A program made the translations under genes and the position numbers. Below the pieces are notes generated by a model. The model was not told the origin of the DNA. It did not search any database and saw nothing but the letters and a program-made list of their open reading frames with translations. A stretch of 64,000 bases of DNA from Lasiodiplodia sp. COLG20 (taxonomy: Eukaryota; Ascomycota; Dothideomycetes; Botryosphaeriales; Botryosphaeriaceae). The stretch lies in NCBI GenBank assembly GCA_009801085.1, contig VNWV01000005.1, positions 1,984,001-2,048,000 of the forward strand, given 5' to 3'. Positions 1 to 12,248 of the stretch are shown here, piece by piece; the stretch's first letter is position 1, and each line of letters opens with the position of its first letter.

Positions 1-3000
1 CGAAACCATCACCGGCCGGAGGATGGTGGTGATGGAGACTTCGAATACCCGTGGTGCATCTGCGGCCACCACGCCTGCTTCCACGACGCTCCCGACAATG
101 CTGCCTCCAGCTCGCACCAGCAATCCATCCATCGCCCATCCGATACCCCCGTAGACCTCGTCCAGGTTGGCGACGGCGTGTACGTAGAACGCACTCGGCT
201 CGACCACACCATCCATGACATACAACACACACCCAGGAGGAGAGGGCGCTTCACACGCAGTCTCTCTGGGGATACAGCGGCGGAAGATGGAGACCATGCA
301 ATGCAGCAGCATGTAGCTACTGTGGACACCAATGCGGGTCGGAAGGACAGCTCAGGTCTCCACATCTCCGGCTTCCCAAGCGTTCCATCCATCTGTCAAT
401 TAAACTCCAGCGAGCTTCGTGGCGCTGCGAGTATTCAGCCGCCCCAGCAGCATCCAGGGCTCAACATGTCGATGCAATCAACCACCGACCGTTTTGATCG
501 AATGCGTGCGTCGGAGACGGATGCTCTGAGACAATGGCACAAGACACTGGAACAAGCGAGAGAACAATCACAACTGGCTTCCACAATTCGCTATTCGGCT
601 GATACGGAGAGTGATCGTCCCCGTCACAGTCCAAGCCGCGCTTTCCTCGATCATGTCCTGCAATCTCGCCGCGCTGCAACTCAGACGGACGTTCCGCCCA
701 CTTTTGTGAAGGCAGAAGATGGCGCGCAGAGTACCACGGATCTGGCTAGCGTGACCGACACACCTGATGTCCAAGCCTACGATCGCCACCTCCAGGAAAC
801 AACTTCTCTGATTGATAATGTTATTCGAGAAATCACGTCTGTCGATAATGCGGGCCCGGGTGCTGATGAAGGAGACGGACTCGTGCTGTCTCCAACCCAA
901 CCAAACACTTCGCAATTCAGCTCAAGACATGCAGGTGATGGAACACCCGACACCCAGCCGAACTCTATTGCTTCTGTTCCCATGAGCGTTCCTTCGGCCC
1001 TGCGCAAGCTTGCACCTCAGTTGCTTACCCTGAAGAGGCATCTCGCAGCACAACCAAACATTTCTACCACCATTCAAAACATGTCTGACCGCCTCTGGAT
1101 GTTAGAAAATGCATCCTTTCAACATGTCCCGGCCGAGGAGGTAATCGACAAGTTTGAACTGATAGAAGGGCGACTTCTTGAGGCTGAGCATCGTCTTGTT
1201 GAGCTCGAACACGGCCAGGATAACTTGCAGATGTCCATTACTGCCCGCAATGATGAGAACCGTCCGCGTTCCAGCGATTCCCCCGATTGCTCGAAAACCA
1301 TCCTGGCGGAAGTCGTTGGACAGCTGAGGACTGAAAGGAAATTCAACAGTATTGAGCAACGTCTCCAAATTCTTGAGTATTCGGTTCCATCCACCGCGTA
1401 TCCTTGGAATATCGAAGTTGTTCTTTTGCCCTGGGGCAGAGATCTTCAGGGCATTTGGTACACTCAAGTGGAATTTGACAGGATGTCTCAAAATTCCGAA
1501 GGCTTCCGTTCCGGCTCTCCTCTTCGAATCAAGTACGAGGTCTCCAGTTATGATGGAGACTCTGATCACGACGGCTTGGAATACGACTCGCTTTTCCCCA
1601 AAGCGTGTGGTCCACGAAGCAAAATCTGGTATCGTCTCAAGAGCAGGGGCTTCATCAAGGATGTAACAATCACTGAGCCAGGAGCCCGCCACATTCTCAC
1701 CACCATCCACGATACGTTTGGCGAGGAAATCTTGAAGGCTGCCGGAGATTCTTCTCCGATTGATGAGGACGATCTGCAAGTTTATGGCTTGAGAGCGCCT
1801 GTCGTCCCCCTTCGAAAGATCCAGAAAGATAAGCAACTTCAGTTCCTTCCTCCCTCGGAGTTGATAAGCCCAACGCTGTGGAACGCCGAATTTCTCTGTT
1901 CCGATGTAATCCACCACATCCACGGGAAGAAGCGCCTCTATGTCACTGGCAGTTGCGCTTACATGCAGGAAATTGTTCCAGATAAGGGTATCACATGGAG
2001 GAACATCAAGAGTCTACCACGTGTTGATCTCTACTCGTCTGCAGCTGAAGATGCGCAGGATCCAGACGCGGATTATGAAGAGACCTGGTGGGAGTGGGAC
2101 TCCAAACTCGATTCCCTGGACACATGCTCCGAGTCCAGTTCTTTCGACAACTCTCTGTCTCTCAATTCCTCTTTCAGCTCCTCAGCCTCCCTGCCCGTCC
2201 GAGGTGCTCTAGAATTCCAATCAAATTCTGAGCCAGTTGGTCTATACTCGGATCAAAGAGAACCTGGCACTCCACAATCGGATGCAACCCTGCGACCACC
2301 CCGCAAACTTAACCGCACATCATCGGCGCCGACGTCGCAGATAGACCACGTCAGACCTCCACCAAAGCGTCGCGCCGCGACTTCATTTGAACGCGGAGAT
2401 GTTGTACCCTACACATTTTCGCCAAGGGCGAATTTCGTATCTCAGAGCAATGGCAAGAAGAGGCGCCGCACAAGCCGCTCGCCGACCGATGGTTCCTCCG
2501 GCAACAGTGATGCTGACTCCGCCGGTGGCGATTCAAGAAACACTCACCATCCTTACAAGGCTTTCGGAAATGGTTTTACGCCCGATGCCTCCGTCGAACC
2601 TCGTACCCAGCCTCGTACCCCCTACCTCGAAGGGCGTGAGGGCAGCTTCGGGATTGTGCCCAGAGGTGTTCAACAGGCTGCGGCTACAGCAAAGGCTAGT
2701 GATGCCTACGCCACACCTCGCAGCCCATTTACTGCCGAGTCGCTACCCGACCCGGATGAGCGGTTTTCCGACACCGAGCCGGATGACATGGAGGATGAAC
2801 ACGGACCGAGCAGCGACGACGACGAGGATGAAATCCGCGGTACCACCAACGCAAAGCATGTTCAGAAGAGGCGGCAGAAGTACGATGACTTTGACAAGAA
2901 GCTTCACGGCGACGAAGAGATGACGGACACGGATGCCGAGTGGCTGGGCATCTCGGAGGAGAGCCAGGTGGATTGCGTCAAGATACCTGATTCTCCGGTG

Positions 3001-3130
3001 AAGCGGGAGGAGAGTGCCAGTCCGGATCATAACGAGTACGTATAATGGCGGGGAGCTCGTCTCGATCTTTTTTGTCTGTTTTACTAACTTGACGCGCAGG
3101 TGGATCGATCATAGGATGCTGAGCCACTAA
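1..3130 (+). CDS. Unknown serine-rich fungal protein (5' partial)
   Basis: The reading frame is open from the first base of the window, so the start lies upstream; about 1,021 residues are visible. A short Cys/His cluster (PWCICGHHACFHD, visible residues 17-29) could bind zinc. Low-complexity Ser/Pro-rich sequence follows, then a predicted helical or coiled-coil stretch (about 330-430), a more ordered central block rich in aromatic residues (about 450-660), and a long acidic, basic-patched C-terminus. The last codons are spliced: donor GTACGT at 3036, a TTACTAAC branch site, acceptor at 3099, and stop at 3128-3130. Without splicing the frame ends a few residues later in a different tail. I do not recognise the family. 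The composition suggests a nuclear or regulatory protein, but that is only an inference. It is convergent with the GMC oxidoreductase downstream. Confidence 0.8.
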
Positions 3131-3746
3131 CAGCACTTTTCCGTGGAGCCTTTTCCTTTTGATTGTGCAATGCTGCTCGTCGCGCGTTCTGTTTTTATAC
3201 CCCCCTTCTCCGGACGGCTCCGGCGCGACGGTCGAATGTCGTATTATCTATTGCTCATTTATAACGCAGCATTGTTGTTGCGTGCTTTGCGGACAAGTGG
3301 CGACATGTTTGCTGCTACACTGTGTGCGCTCACACCTCCCTCTGGCGTTTCTTGTTCTTTTAGGACATCCTCCTCCGATCCTTCTGGCGTTTACCGTACA
3401 TCCTCGGAGTTTTGTTCTCTATTGTTAAGCGAGCGTGTCACTGGCATGGTGTTTGCCAAGTATACTATAAAAGCGTCTAAATAATTTCTATAAAACGATA
3501 TAATTTTTATAAAAAAGTATAATACTTTCGCGGAGATATCTTAAAAAAATTTAAAAATTTAAAAAATGTAGGTAATTCGGTAAATAGGTAGGTAATTAGA
3601 AAAATAAAAATTAAAATATAGGTAATTTAGTAATTTGCCGTTTAAAAAATGTGACATTTCAGTAATTTACTGTGCATTTAAATTCGGGTAGGTACATTGT
3701 TTTCGCATAAAAAATAAATATATTTAATAATTTCCCCTTCGGTAAT
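3131..3746. other. Convergent intergenic region with AT-rich island
   Basis: This lies between two convergent gene ends. The first 350 bases are ordinary 3' flank. From about 3475 to 3745 the base composition changes abruptly to very AT-rich DNA made of A/T runs and many copies of GGTAATT or GTAATTT, including a small palindrome around CAGTAATTTACTG (near 3660). No coding frame is supported. Confidence 0.7.
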
Positions 3747-5765
3747 TTACTTTACTTTGAGTAGTATTTTATCCGCAATCTTCTCAGCCAGCATATAAAC
3801 CGTTGCCTGTGGATGTCCGGGTACAAGTAATGGAAAACTACTCGCATCTACAACTCTAATATCTTGTACGCCAAACACTCGCGCCTCGCTATCCAGCACT
3901 GCTGTAGGGTCATCCCACGTCCCCATTTTACACGTACAGCTCGCATGATAAATCGTGGTCAGCGACTTCTTTAACCACTCGTAAATTTCCTCATCCGACC
4001 TTACTCCTCCTCCAGGGTAGTATTCCTCCTCCTCAGCGACACCCTGCTCCACCAACCACTTCCACATTTCCCGCTGCCGCCGCACACACTGCACCGCTAC
4101 CTCCCTGTCTGCCGGGTGCGTCAGCCATGCTGGGTCAATCACGGGCGGTACCTCCATCTCGGCGCTCCTGATTCTAACACTGCCTCTGGACAACGGCGCG
4201 ATCAAAGCTGTATTCAACGTCGCGAAATTGGTCCCATCCTGCGGATCAATCGCCACCGGAACCGACCCATTCCCCTTCAGGGAGCTGTTTGGTAACCACT
4301 CGATTTCGGGCCAATCCGCAGGGAACTGGCTCGTCAGCATTTCCCTCGTCTCCTCGCTCAATGCCCCCCGCCACGGCTCTGGCAGCTTCTCCCATCCGTA
4401 CACGCCAGGCCCCAGCACCGACAGCGGGCCACCCGCGGCTCGTAGATAGGCGGCCACCCCTTCGGCTGCGAGGCTGGCGTTGTTGAGTGCGGCGGAGGCC
4501 GTGGTGAGGCGCACGCGGTGCGCGGTGCCGAAGACGGGATGGTCCCACATGCCGCGCCCGACGCCGGGACGGTGTGAGACGCACGCGATGCCGTGAACTT
4601 TAAGTTCTGTGCAGTCGCCTATGCCCGAGACCAGGAGCAGCTGCGGCGACTGGAACGCGCCCCCGCTGACGACGACTTCGCGGGATGCGTAAAGTGTGTA
4701 GTTGCGCGACGGTGTGCCGAACGTGCCGGCGGTGGAAACGCGGACGGCCGTGGCGCGCGGGGGAGAAGCAGAGGTGGCAGGGGAGAAGAGGATGCGTTGT
4801 GCTAACGTGTTGACGTAGACGGTCGGCGCGGTCCCGTGAGCCAGCGCCGCGGCCAGGAAGCTGCTTTCGCTACTCGCACGCGCTCCGGTGGCTGCGTCGA
4901 TGGTAAACGTGCCGAACGCGGAGCCGAGCAAGCGACCATCGTTGAAGCCGGGGATTGCGGCCATGCCGAAGGCTTGGAAGGCGCGCTGGCACCATGTCCC
5001 GAACGCATCGACGTAGTTGGAGAAGGAGACGGGGAGGGGGTCGCCGGGGGGATCGAAGGAGGTGGAAGATTGGGTGTTTGAGGAGTTGGTGTAGCGAGTG
5101 GGGTCGAAGGGGTGGTAGCGAGTCGATTTTTTATAGTAGGGAAGGATGGCGGACCAGGTGTACGAAGGGTCGGCCACGAGGGTGGACCAGCGGGTGAAGG
5201 AGTCGATGGTTGCTCTTGGATGTGGTCAGCTCGAGGAGGACGGAGGAGGGCGGGGGAGACAAGCCGTTGGTACAGCATGTAGTTCCGCGCGGACGATCCG
5301 CCCAAAGCCTTGCCGCGCGTGTAGTGGTAGGTACGGTTGGAGAAGCCCTAGTGACACATATGAGCCTCTCCTTCCCCAACCCTTCTTTAGACTGACCGTC
5401 TGCGCAACAGTCGCAAATCCCCAATCCACTCCCGGCTGCCAGTCGTCTTCATCCACGCCCGCGAACCACGGCGCGTAGCCTGGCACCACGCTCAGATTGC
5501 CGTTGGTGATTTCGTAGAAGCTGCCCGCTTCGATGACCGCGATGCTGAGGCCGGCACTCGACGAGGACAGGCGCGTCGCGAGGGCTAGACCCGCCGTGCC
5601 ACCGCCGATGACAATGTAGTCGTACGTCGCGTTGATGCCGGGGATGCCGAAAGAGGTAGAAGTGAGGGGGGAGCCGTTGGGGGTGTGGGGAAAGAGGGCG
5701 AGAGTGAAATGGTTCAAAGAAAAGAAAATGAAAGACAAGAAGGCAATAGGGAAAGTGCGGGCCAT
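3747..5765 (-). CDS. Secreted GMC oxidoreductase (FAD-dependent)
   Basis: This is a glucose-methanol-choline family flavoenzyme that oxidises an alcohol substrate (aryl-alcohol oxidase/dehydrogenase-like); the substrate cannot be told from the sequence. Exons are 5765-5397, 5347-5265 (or -5274) and 5214-3747, giving about 639 residues. The chosen ATG at 5765 begins a hydrophobic signal peptide (about residues 1-24). The FAD dinucleotide motif IVIGGGTAGLALATRL follows, then the GMC signature block HYTRGKALGGSSARNY. The C-terminal GMC_C domain holds both expected active-site histidines (HASCTCKMG and VPGHPQATVY). Intron 1 is GT-AG. Intron 2 is either GC-AG, keeping the usual YQR after NYML, or GT-AG three codons earlier; both stay in frame. 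A MITE lies about 210 bp upstream of the start. A lesion instead of intron 2 cannot be excluded. Confidence 0.88.
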
Positions 5766-6995
5766 TTCGGTGGAAGTCGAGGATTTCTGTGCGTGTTGTC
5801 GTGTTTTGGCGGTGATAGAGGGTGGGATGTGGTATTTGAGCAGCTTGGGATGGGGTCTTTTCGCGTGGAAAGAATGCCTCAGAATGTAGGCGGGGTAGAA
5901 GAAAAAGTAATGGCAAGCGCAGCTGAGTGGGAAAACATGCATGGGCTGTAAAACCAGGGGCCTGCGGAACTTGCATATAGGCGGATGCTGCAGCCGACGG
6001 CTAGAGCGAAGGGGATGTGACTTTAGTAGGTGAATTTTGTCCGCGGATTAAAAACCCCCAAGTATTTTTAAAGTATAAAGCCATCTGGATGGATGTCTCA
6101 AGTCCCTGCGCTAGTGTACTTGCCAGTAAAGTTTGCAGAAAGCAACTCGCGCTAGCTGTCGGTCGCAGCACCCATCTGTGTTGAGTGCTTGGCTCGCGCT
6201 GCCCTTGTTTATCAGAAGGTGAACCCTGCATTTCAACGCACGAGACCACCTATGCTAGTGCTGCTGCAGATATACATCGCCGATGTAAATCATCGTTTGG
6301 ATGTGTGGGTAGTAAGGCTTACTCAGCATTGCACGAAAGACTTGAATTTGGAGAAACTGCCGAAAAAGCAATGCTTTTGCTGGAAAGAAAGAACAGAGTA
6401 GAGGAGAGTATAGAAAAAACAGGGTATCAGCCCATCATCAAGCCCACCCTGTCCTTTCCACCCGGTATGGTCATCGCGCTTATCAAGTCATGAGCCCGAT
6501 CGCAGAGGCAGTGCCGCGAAGTAAGAATGTAGTAGGAGAAGAGGAGTCGGAGAAAGATGAACAGGACCAAGGAGACAAACCAAACGGCTGTCATCCACTC
6601 ACCATCAACTATTCCACATCGACTTGATTTTCGCCGGCTGCTGCTGCTATCTCGCTCCGGGCGTTCCCTCGTGGCTATGGCTTTGAACGAGCCGGTGGGT
6701 TGCTACCGGTGGGTGGTGGAATTGTTTCGCCTCTGGGGTGCTCTGATGAGCAGCAGAAGTTTGAGGTAGGTGGAGGTGCCAGTTGTTGCCTGGCGTGATG
6801 GTGCGTCAAGCTAGGCACCAGTATTGCACGTGACTTTCGTGTTTACGCGATTTCGCCGCCGGGCAACCGCGTCGCCAGACGCGCCTTCGTCAGGCACTTG
6901 GCGCACATCTCCAACCACACCCACGACGCTTCTCCTCAGCTTGCCTCCCACCGAAACGCCATGAGCCTGGCTTCTCCCCGCGGCGCTCCGCCCAA
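5766..6995. other. Divergent intergenic region, GMC oxidoreductase / RecQ helicase
   Basis: This is the shared upstream region of two divergent genes. It contains the MITE copy at 5977-6180, described separately. The rest, 6181-6995, shows no supported gene. Just before the helicase start (about 6850-6890) are two ACGCG cores, which resemble the MluI cell-cycle box of yeast DNA-replication and repair genes. Exact ACGCGT is absent, so this is only suggestive. Confidence 0.5.
5977..6180. mobile_element. MITE copy D, Tc1/mariner-like, degenerate
   Basis: Two imperfect inverted arms, 5977-6009 and 6148-6180, enclose about 138 bases with no coding frame. Over 33 aligned positions I count 8 differences, 7 of them transitions. 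The arms share ACAGATGGG, a GCAGCCGA-like core and GCTAGCGCGA with the three other copies in the window. The right arm continues the similarity inward (GCGCGAGTTGCTTTC, against GCGCGAATTGGTTTTTC in copy A read inward). TA flanks are not preserved. It lies in the promoter region of the GMC oxidoreductase. Confidence 0.6.
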
Positions 6996-9900
6996 ATGAC
7001 CAAGCACAACTTGAAGACCCACTTATCTTGGTTGCTGAACGCGAAGCCATTCGTGCCACCTGCAGGACCACCTATCGTTCACCCCGTCCCCGACCATTCC
7101 ACGAGATCTGCCGTTCTACCAGCCCAAGATCCGCACACTGAACTGTCCGAGCCTCTCGCAAGACATGCGCCTTCTTGCGAACCACCCCGGTCACAACCCG
7201 TCGTCCCCGAATTCCGTTCTCATGCTCCCGATTCTCGCCGGCACAGCATAGGGAGCGCCGTCGCTCTCGATCCTGACGATACAAACTTCAATCAGCCTCC
7301 CGATATGGCCAAGCTTCGGGCGGCTCCTGGCTCAACTTCAAAGCCGCGTCTCATATCGCAAGGGCATCCGGATCGGACGCCTTTGGCTGGTGCCAGCAAC
7401 CGCTTCAAGAGCAAGCTCGCGAGTGTGTCCTCGAGTACACCAAAACAACGAAATGGCAAAGAACCGGCAGTGGGACCGTCTCAATCAACAGGCAAGAACT
7501 ATCTACCGCAAGGGAGAATGCAATTGGAGGATTGGGACATGGATGATGTCGATGCCATTGATCTGACTGGAGATTCCGATGGACGGAATGCCTCCAGCCC
7601 AAGCCTACATGTCCCCGCCTCAACATCTCGGAAGAGGAAGAGTGACCAGTTCCAGACCCCTTTAGAGGACAGTCCGGCTCCTCGGAGACCAAGGGTCAGG
7701 ACTGGGCCTGCTGCAGGGCCGGATGGGTTTGCACCCATCGAGGATTTCGAGGATCCTCCACCTCCATATTCCACGGTGGCACAAAGACCAGTTGCGTCTT
7801 CATCAGCAGCCAGACCGGGTTTGGAAGAAGAATTTGGAGATTCCAACGAGACCTCTGCTGATGACGAGGGCAACCTGCGTGTTTCAGAGAGTCCCTTCAA
7901 GTCCGTGCCCAGGAAACGGAAGTCTCTCAGCCGTGTTCCCTCTGAAACCAATGAGAATTTCTTTGGAACCGTCACTCTCCGCAAAACATCTCGTTCTCCA
8001 AAGAAAGTCGACTGGTCCACTCGAAACCAGTCGTCCGAAGAGTTCAAGCGGAGTCCTACTAAGTTATCCCATCAAAGCAAGCGGCGTATCATAGCCGACT
8101 CAGAAGACGAAGATGACTTCGATATCGACGACCGACAATCCAACCTTCACATCACGTCATCCGCAGCGAGACAGCCAGGATCGCAGGGCTCTGCCAAACC
8201 GTCTAGTTCGAAGCCAGCGACCGTAGACAAATCCAAAGATTTTCGATGGCATGAGTGTAGGGATAGCGCACCACCACTCGCCAGCGAAAGGCAGAAATTG
8301 CACAGGTCCACGGAGAAGAAAGCCCCGTCAATCTCGTCGAAGATGAATGGCGCAAGTGCTGCGCTTGAAACTGTCTTGGCGACTCCCAGTTCGTGTCAGG
8401 CCTCCCCATCCCACTTATCGGACGAAGAGCTTGCGGTGGTCTCAAGTTTTGGAGCGTGGCCTGAGACGTACTTGCAAAGCGTCTGCCGAGAACTTGAGGC
8501 CGAGGTACTTCGCCTCAAAAGAGCGCAAACCGAGTATTTGGAAGAGTACGAGATCCCGTCCAGAGATCTCATCGAACAGTCAAAGAGTGCTCTGAAGCGC
8601 AAGGGAATCATCGAAAACCTTATCGAAAACCGGCGCCAGCTCGAAAAGGCTATTTCGAAGAAGAATGAGCTCTCCAACAGGATACTCAGTCTGATGGACA
8701 CCGAGTGCAGCACAGACTTAACAGAGCTTGACGGGACCACAGCTGTAATGAAGCGTACTGGCGAGCAGATCAGGAACATCAAAGTCGAGATGATCCGATT
8801 GATGAGAGCTGCCGGGTTTGTTGATGGAGAAGGCGAATCAGCAAGGCTGCGCGACCGTCCACAGTTCGCGTCCGCTGATGTAGTGATTCGCTCTACGCAA
8901 CTGCCCACCGAAAAGTGTCGACCGCATGAAACCACGGGTGTAGCGTCCACGCAAAGAATCCAACAGACCCAGCTTCCGGCCAAAAGTCCGAAGGCAACTT
9001 CGACGGTGGAGATGTCGCTCTACGATCCAAACAAAGCCTCTCCAAGGGATTTTGACGATTTTGACGATGAAGATTTTGAAAACGAGCTAAATAATACGTC
9101 CTTTCACGGTGCGACCACTGGAACACCGGAGAGACGACCAACAAAAGACTTCAATTCGGGGCCGTTGTTTGGCAATGTCCAACATGGCTTCTCTGGACGA
9201 CCCTTTTTCGCGGACGAGAACGATTTCGACGACAAAGATGCTGGGGTTGGCACAAACATGGGGACGCCGCCAGCTCAAGCGTTTGATGACGAAGAAGACT
9301 ACGGAGACTTTGACTTCAATGAAGAGGACATACATGGCATCACCGAGGAAATGGGAGACAGCAGGGCAGCGAATGCCGGCGACCGAAATTATCCTTCTCA
9401 CCAGACTTTCCAGGAGGCTTCTGGAAACCGTATCCGCCAGCAGCTTTCACGGGACAGAACGACGAGAAAACAAAGTGCAAAATTCTCCGGCGCCATGGCT
9501 CCTCCAGCAAATCAACCACAGTATCCTTGGACAAGTGATGTGAAAAGGACGCTGAAGGATAGGTTCCGCCTGCGGGGTTTCCGCCCACACCAACTTGAAG
9601 CCATAAATGCAACCTTGAGCGGCAAAGACTGCTTCGTGCTCATGCCCACGGGTGGCGGAAAGAGTCTCTGTTACCAACTGCCTGCTGTTGTACAGAACGG
9701 CAAGACCGCGGGCGTGACCGTCGTTATATCCCCTCTGATCAGTTTGATGGAGGATCAGGTCAATCACTTGAAGGCACTGCACATCCAGGCTTTCTACATC
9801 AATGCAGAGATCGGCCAGGAGCAACGACGTTTTATTATGAACGCGCTAGCAGAGCCACAAGTGGAAAAGTTCATCCAGGTCTTGTACGTCACACCTGAGA

Positions 9901-12248
9901 TGCTGAATAGAAGCCAAGCCGTGGTCAACGCGTTGCGGGATCTTCACCGCCGCCAGCGCCTTGCCCGAATCGTAATCGACGAAGCGCACTGCGTCAGTCA
10001 GTGGGGTCATGACTTTCGACCTGATTACAAAGCTCTGGGGGAAGTTCGCCGTTTGTTTCTTGGAGTGCCGGTTATGGCGCTGACGGCAACGGCAACGGAA
10101 AACGTCAAGGTTGATACTATTCACAATCTTGGGATCCAAGGGTGTGAGGTATTTGCTCAGAGTTTCAACAGACCGAATTTGTACTACGAAGTGCACACCA
10201 AAGGCAAACGCGAGGACATCCTTCAGAATATTGCTGGTATCATCAAGACCAAATATCGCGGACAGTCCGGCATTGTGTACTGCATGGCGAGGAAGAAGTG
10301 TGAACAAATAGCCGAGCAACTGCGAGAAAAGTACGGTATTTCTGCACAGCACTATCATGCCGGAATGGAGGCGGCGCAGAAATCCGAGACGCAGAAGGCG
10401 TGGCAGGCCAACAGGTACAAAGTGATCGTCGCTACAATCGCCTTCGGTATGGGCATTGACAAGCCAGACGTTCGATTCGTAGTCCACCATAGTATACCCA
10501 AGAGCCTGGAGGGCTACTACCAAGAGACTGGACGCGCTGGGCGTGACGGAAAGCGATCCGGATGCTACCTTTTCTATGGATATCACGACACCATCTTTCT
10601 TAGGAAGATGATCGAAGATGGCGACGGAGACCGGGAGCAGAAGGAAAGACAGTATGCCATGCTCCGAAACGTCGTCCAGTTTTGCGAGAACAAGGCAGAC
10701 TGCAGAAGAGTCCAGGTCCTGGCGTACTTCAACGAGGCTTTCAAACCCGAGGATTGCGATGCCCAGTGCGATAACTGCAACTCTACTATCACTTTTGAGA
10801 ACCGCGACTTCACCGACCTCGCTGCTCAGGCCATCAGTCTGGTTGGAAGGATCCAGAAAGAAAAGGTGACGCTCTTGCATTGTGTCGACGTCTTTCGAGG
10901 CTCGGCTTCTAAAAGAATCAAGGAACTCGGCCATGACTCCTTCACAGAGTACGGTATGGGTTCTGAGTTGGAACGTGGAGATGCTGAGCGTCTCTTCCAG
11001 CGGCTGGTCAGCGAGGATGCACTCGAAGAAGAAAATCATACCAATCGGGCTGGATTTACAGCACAGTACATCAAGGTAGGTCAACACCTGCAGTTCAGAC
11101 ATACAACTGCTGACAAAGCGTAGCTTGGTAGGAACTTTCGTATTTTCCAGGCTCGCAAGAAGCCGATCCATATTCACGTCCAGGTCTCGGCACGGCAAGA
11201 GAAGGGCAAAAAGACCAAGAACGTTGCTACCAAGCGCAAAGGTACTGGGGTTGCAGCTGCACGGGACGAATTTCCTTTCTCGACAAACGTCTCGTCTCCT
11301 ATCCAAATGGCGACACGCACGAACCGCAAAGCCCGTGTGGTCGACATGGATGATGACGACGATGGTTTTGTGATAGACGACGAAGCTGAAGACGAGTCGG
11401 AAGGTTTTGAGGCACCGCCACAACCGAAACCTAAGATGATCGCCAAGAGTAGCAGGAATCCTCGGCAAAAGCTTGGTGCGCCCATCACGATGGATGAGAA
11501 GATGGCTGCGCTGGATGAGTTGCACCAGGACGTGGTCGAAGAATTCGTGCGAGAGGGTCGAAGCGAATGCCAGAAAATCCTGATAGCACGGAACCTCCGA
11601 TCGCATCCGTTTACCGATACGATGCTTCGAGAAATGGCCATCAGCTTCCCGGCGACGCCGAAAGAGCTGATGAGCATACCCGGTGCGGATGCGCAGATGG
11701 TGGCGCTCTATGGGGAGCGGTTCCTGAAGCTGGTCAAGCGGTTCAAGAACAGTTTCGAGTCGATGACTGGACAACAATTGCAGCGGGCAGAGAGGGTGAA
11801 GGACCCCAATCACGAGATCATTGAGATTAGTGACGAAGACGGAGAGGACGATGATTCAATGCTTGAGAACGAACTGGAACTGGACGCCGAGGAGTCTTCA
11901 GAGGAATGCTGGAGCTCGTACTTCAACAAGCAGGATGCCGATCCCGAAGTCGAGGCTTTCAATGCGCGCTTCAGCCAAGCTCAAACGTCGGCAAAACCCA
12001 CCGCGGCGGCACCAGCAGCTGGCCGGACGGCGCGGCCTGCAACGGGTGGCCGGAGATACTCTTCGGGCAAAAAGCCATACTATCGAAAAGGATCGCGGAG
12101 CTCGACGAGCGGATACAGCCGTAGTCGAAGCGGAACAGGCAACACGAAAAGGGCGACGAGCAAAAGGCGAAATGGCGCGGGTGGGTCTTCAAAATCGTCG
12201 AGGATGGGAGGTGGGGGTAGTGCTGGGATTGCAGCGATGCCTACGTGA
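6996..12248 (+). CDS. SGS1: RecQ-family DNA helicase, BLM/Sgs1 type
   Basis: This is a 3'-5' DNA helicase that maintains genome stability by processing recombination intermediates and stalled forks, acting in the nucleus with topoisomerase III in this family. Exons 6996-11075 and 11124-12248 give about 1,734 residues. The start MTKHNLKTHLSWLL resembles the N-terminus of fungal Sgs1 homologues as I recall them. A long disordered, acidic N-terminal region (to about 840) precedes the helicase core. The core has Walker A (MPTGGGKS, about 881), the DEAH box (VIDEAHCVSQWGHDFRPDY, about 993) and helicase C (ETGRAGRDG). The RQC zinc site is CRRV...CDAQCDNC (about 1,230-1,265). An HRDC domain (about 1,480-1,565) and an RG/Ser-rich basic tail complete the protein. 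The 48-nt intron (11076-11123) falls in RQC. All catalytic motifs are intact. Confidence 0.95.

Noticed and set aside
1102..1923. 273-codon minus-strand frame
   Set aside because: It is antisense to the unknown protein gene, whose plus-strand frame is continuous for over 3 kb; no recognisable features.
4455..4475. CCTTCGGCTGCGAGG inside the oxidoreductase, similar to the MITE arm
   Set aside because: It is within conserved coding sequence, with no inverted partner or TA flanks, so it is coincidental.
9846..11813. 655-codon open frame on the minus strand
   Set aside because: It is antisense to the RecQ helicase core, whose motifs are intact on the plus strand. The frame has no domain and arises from codon bias.
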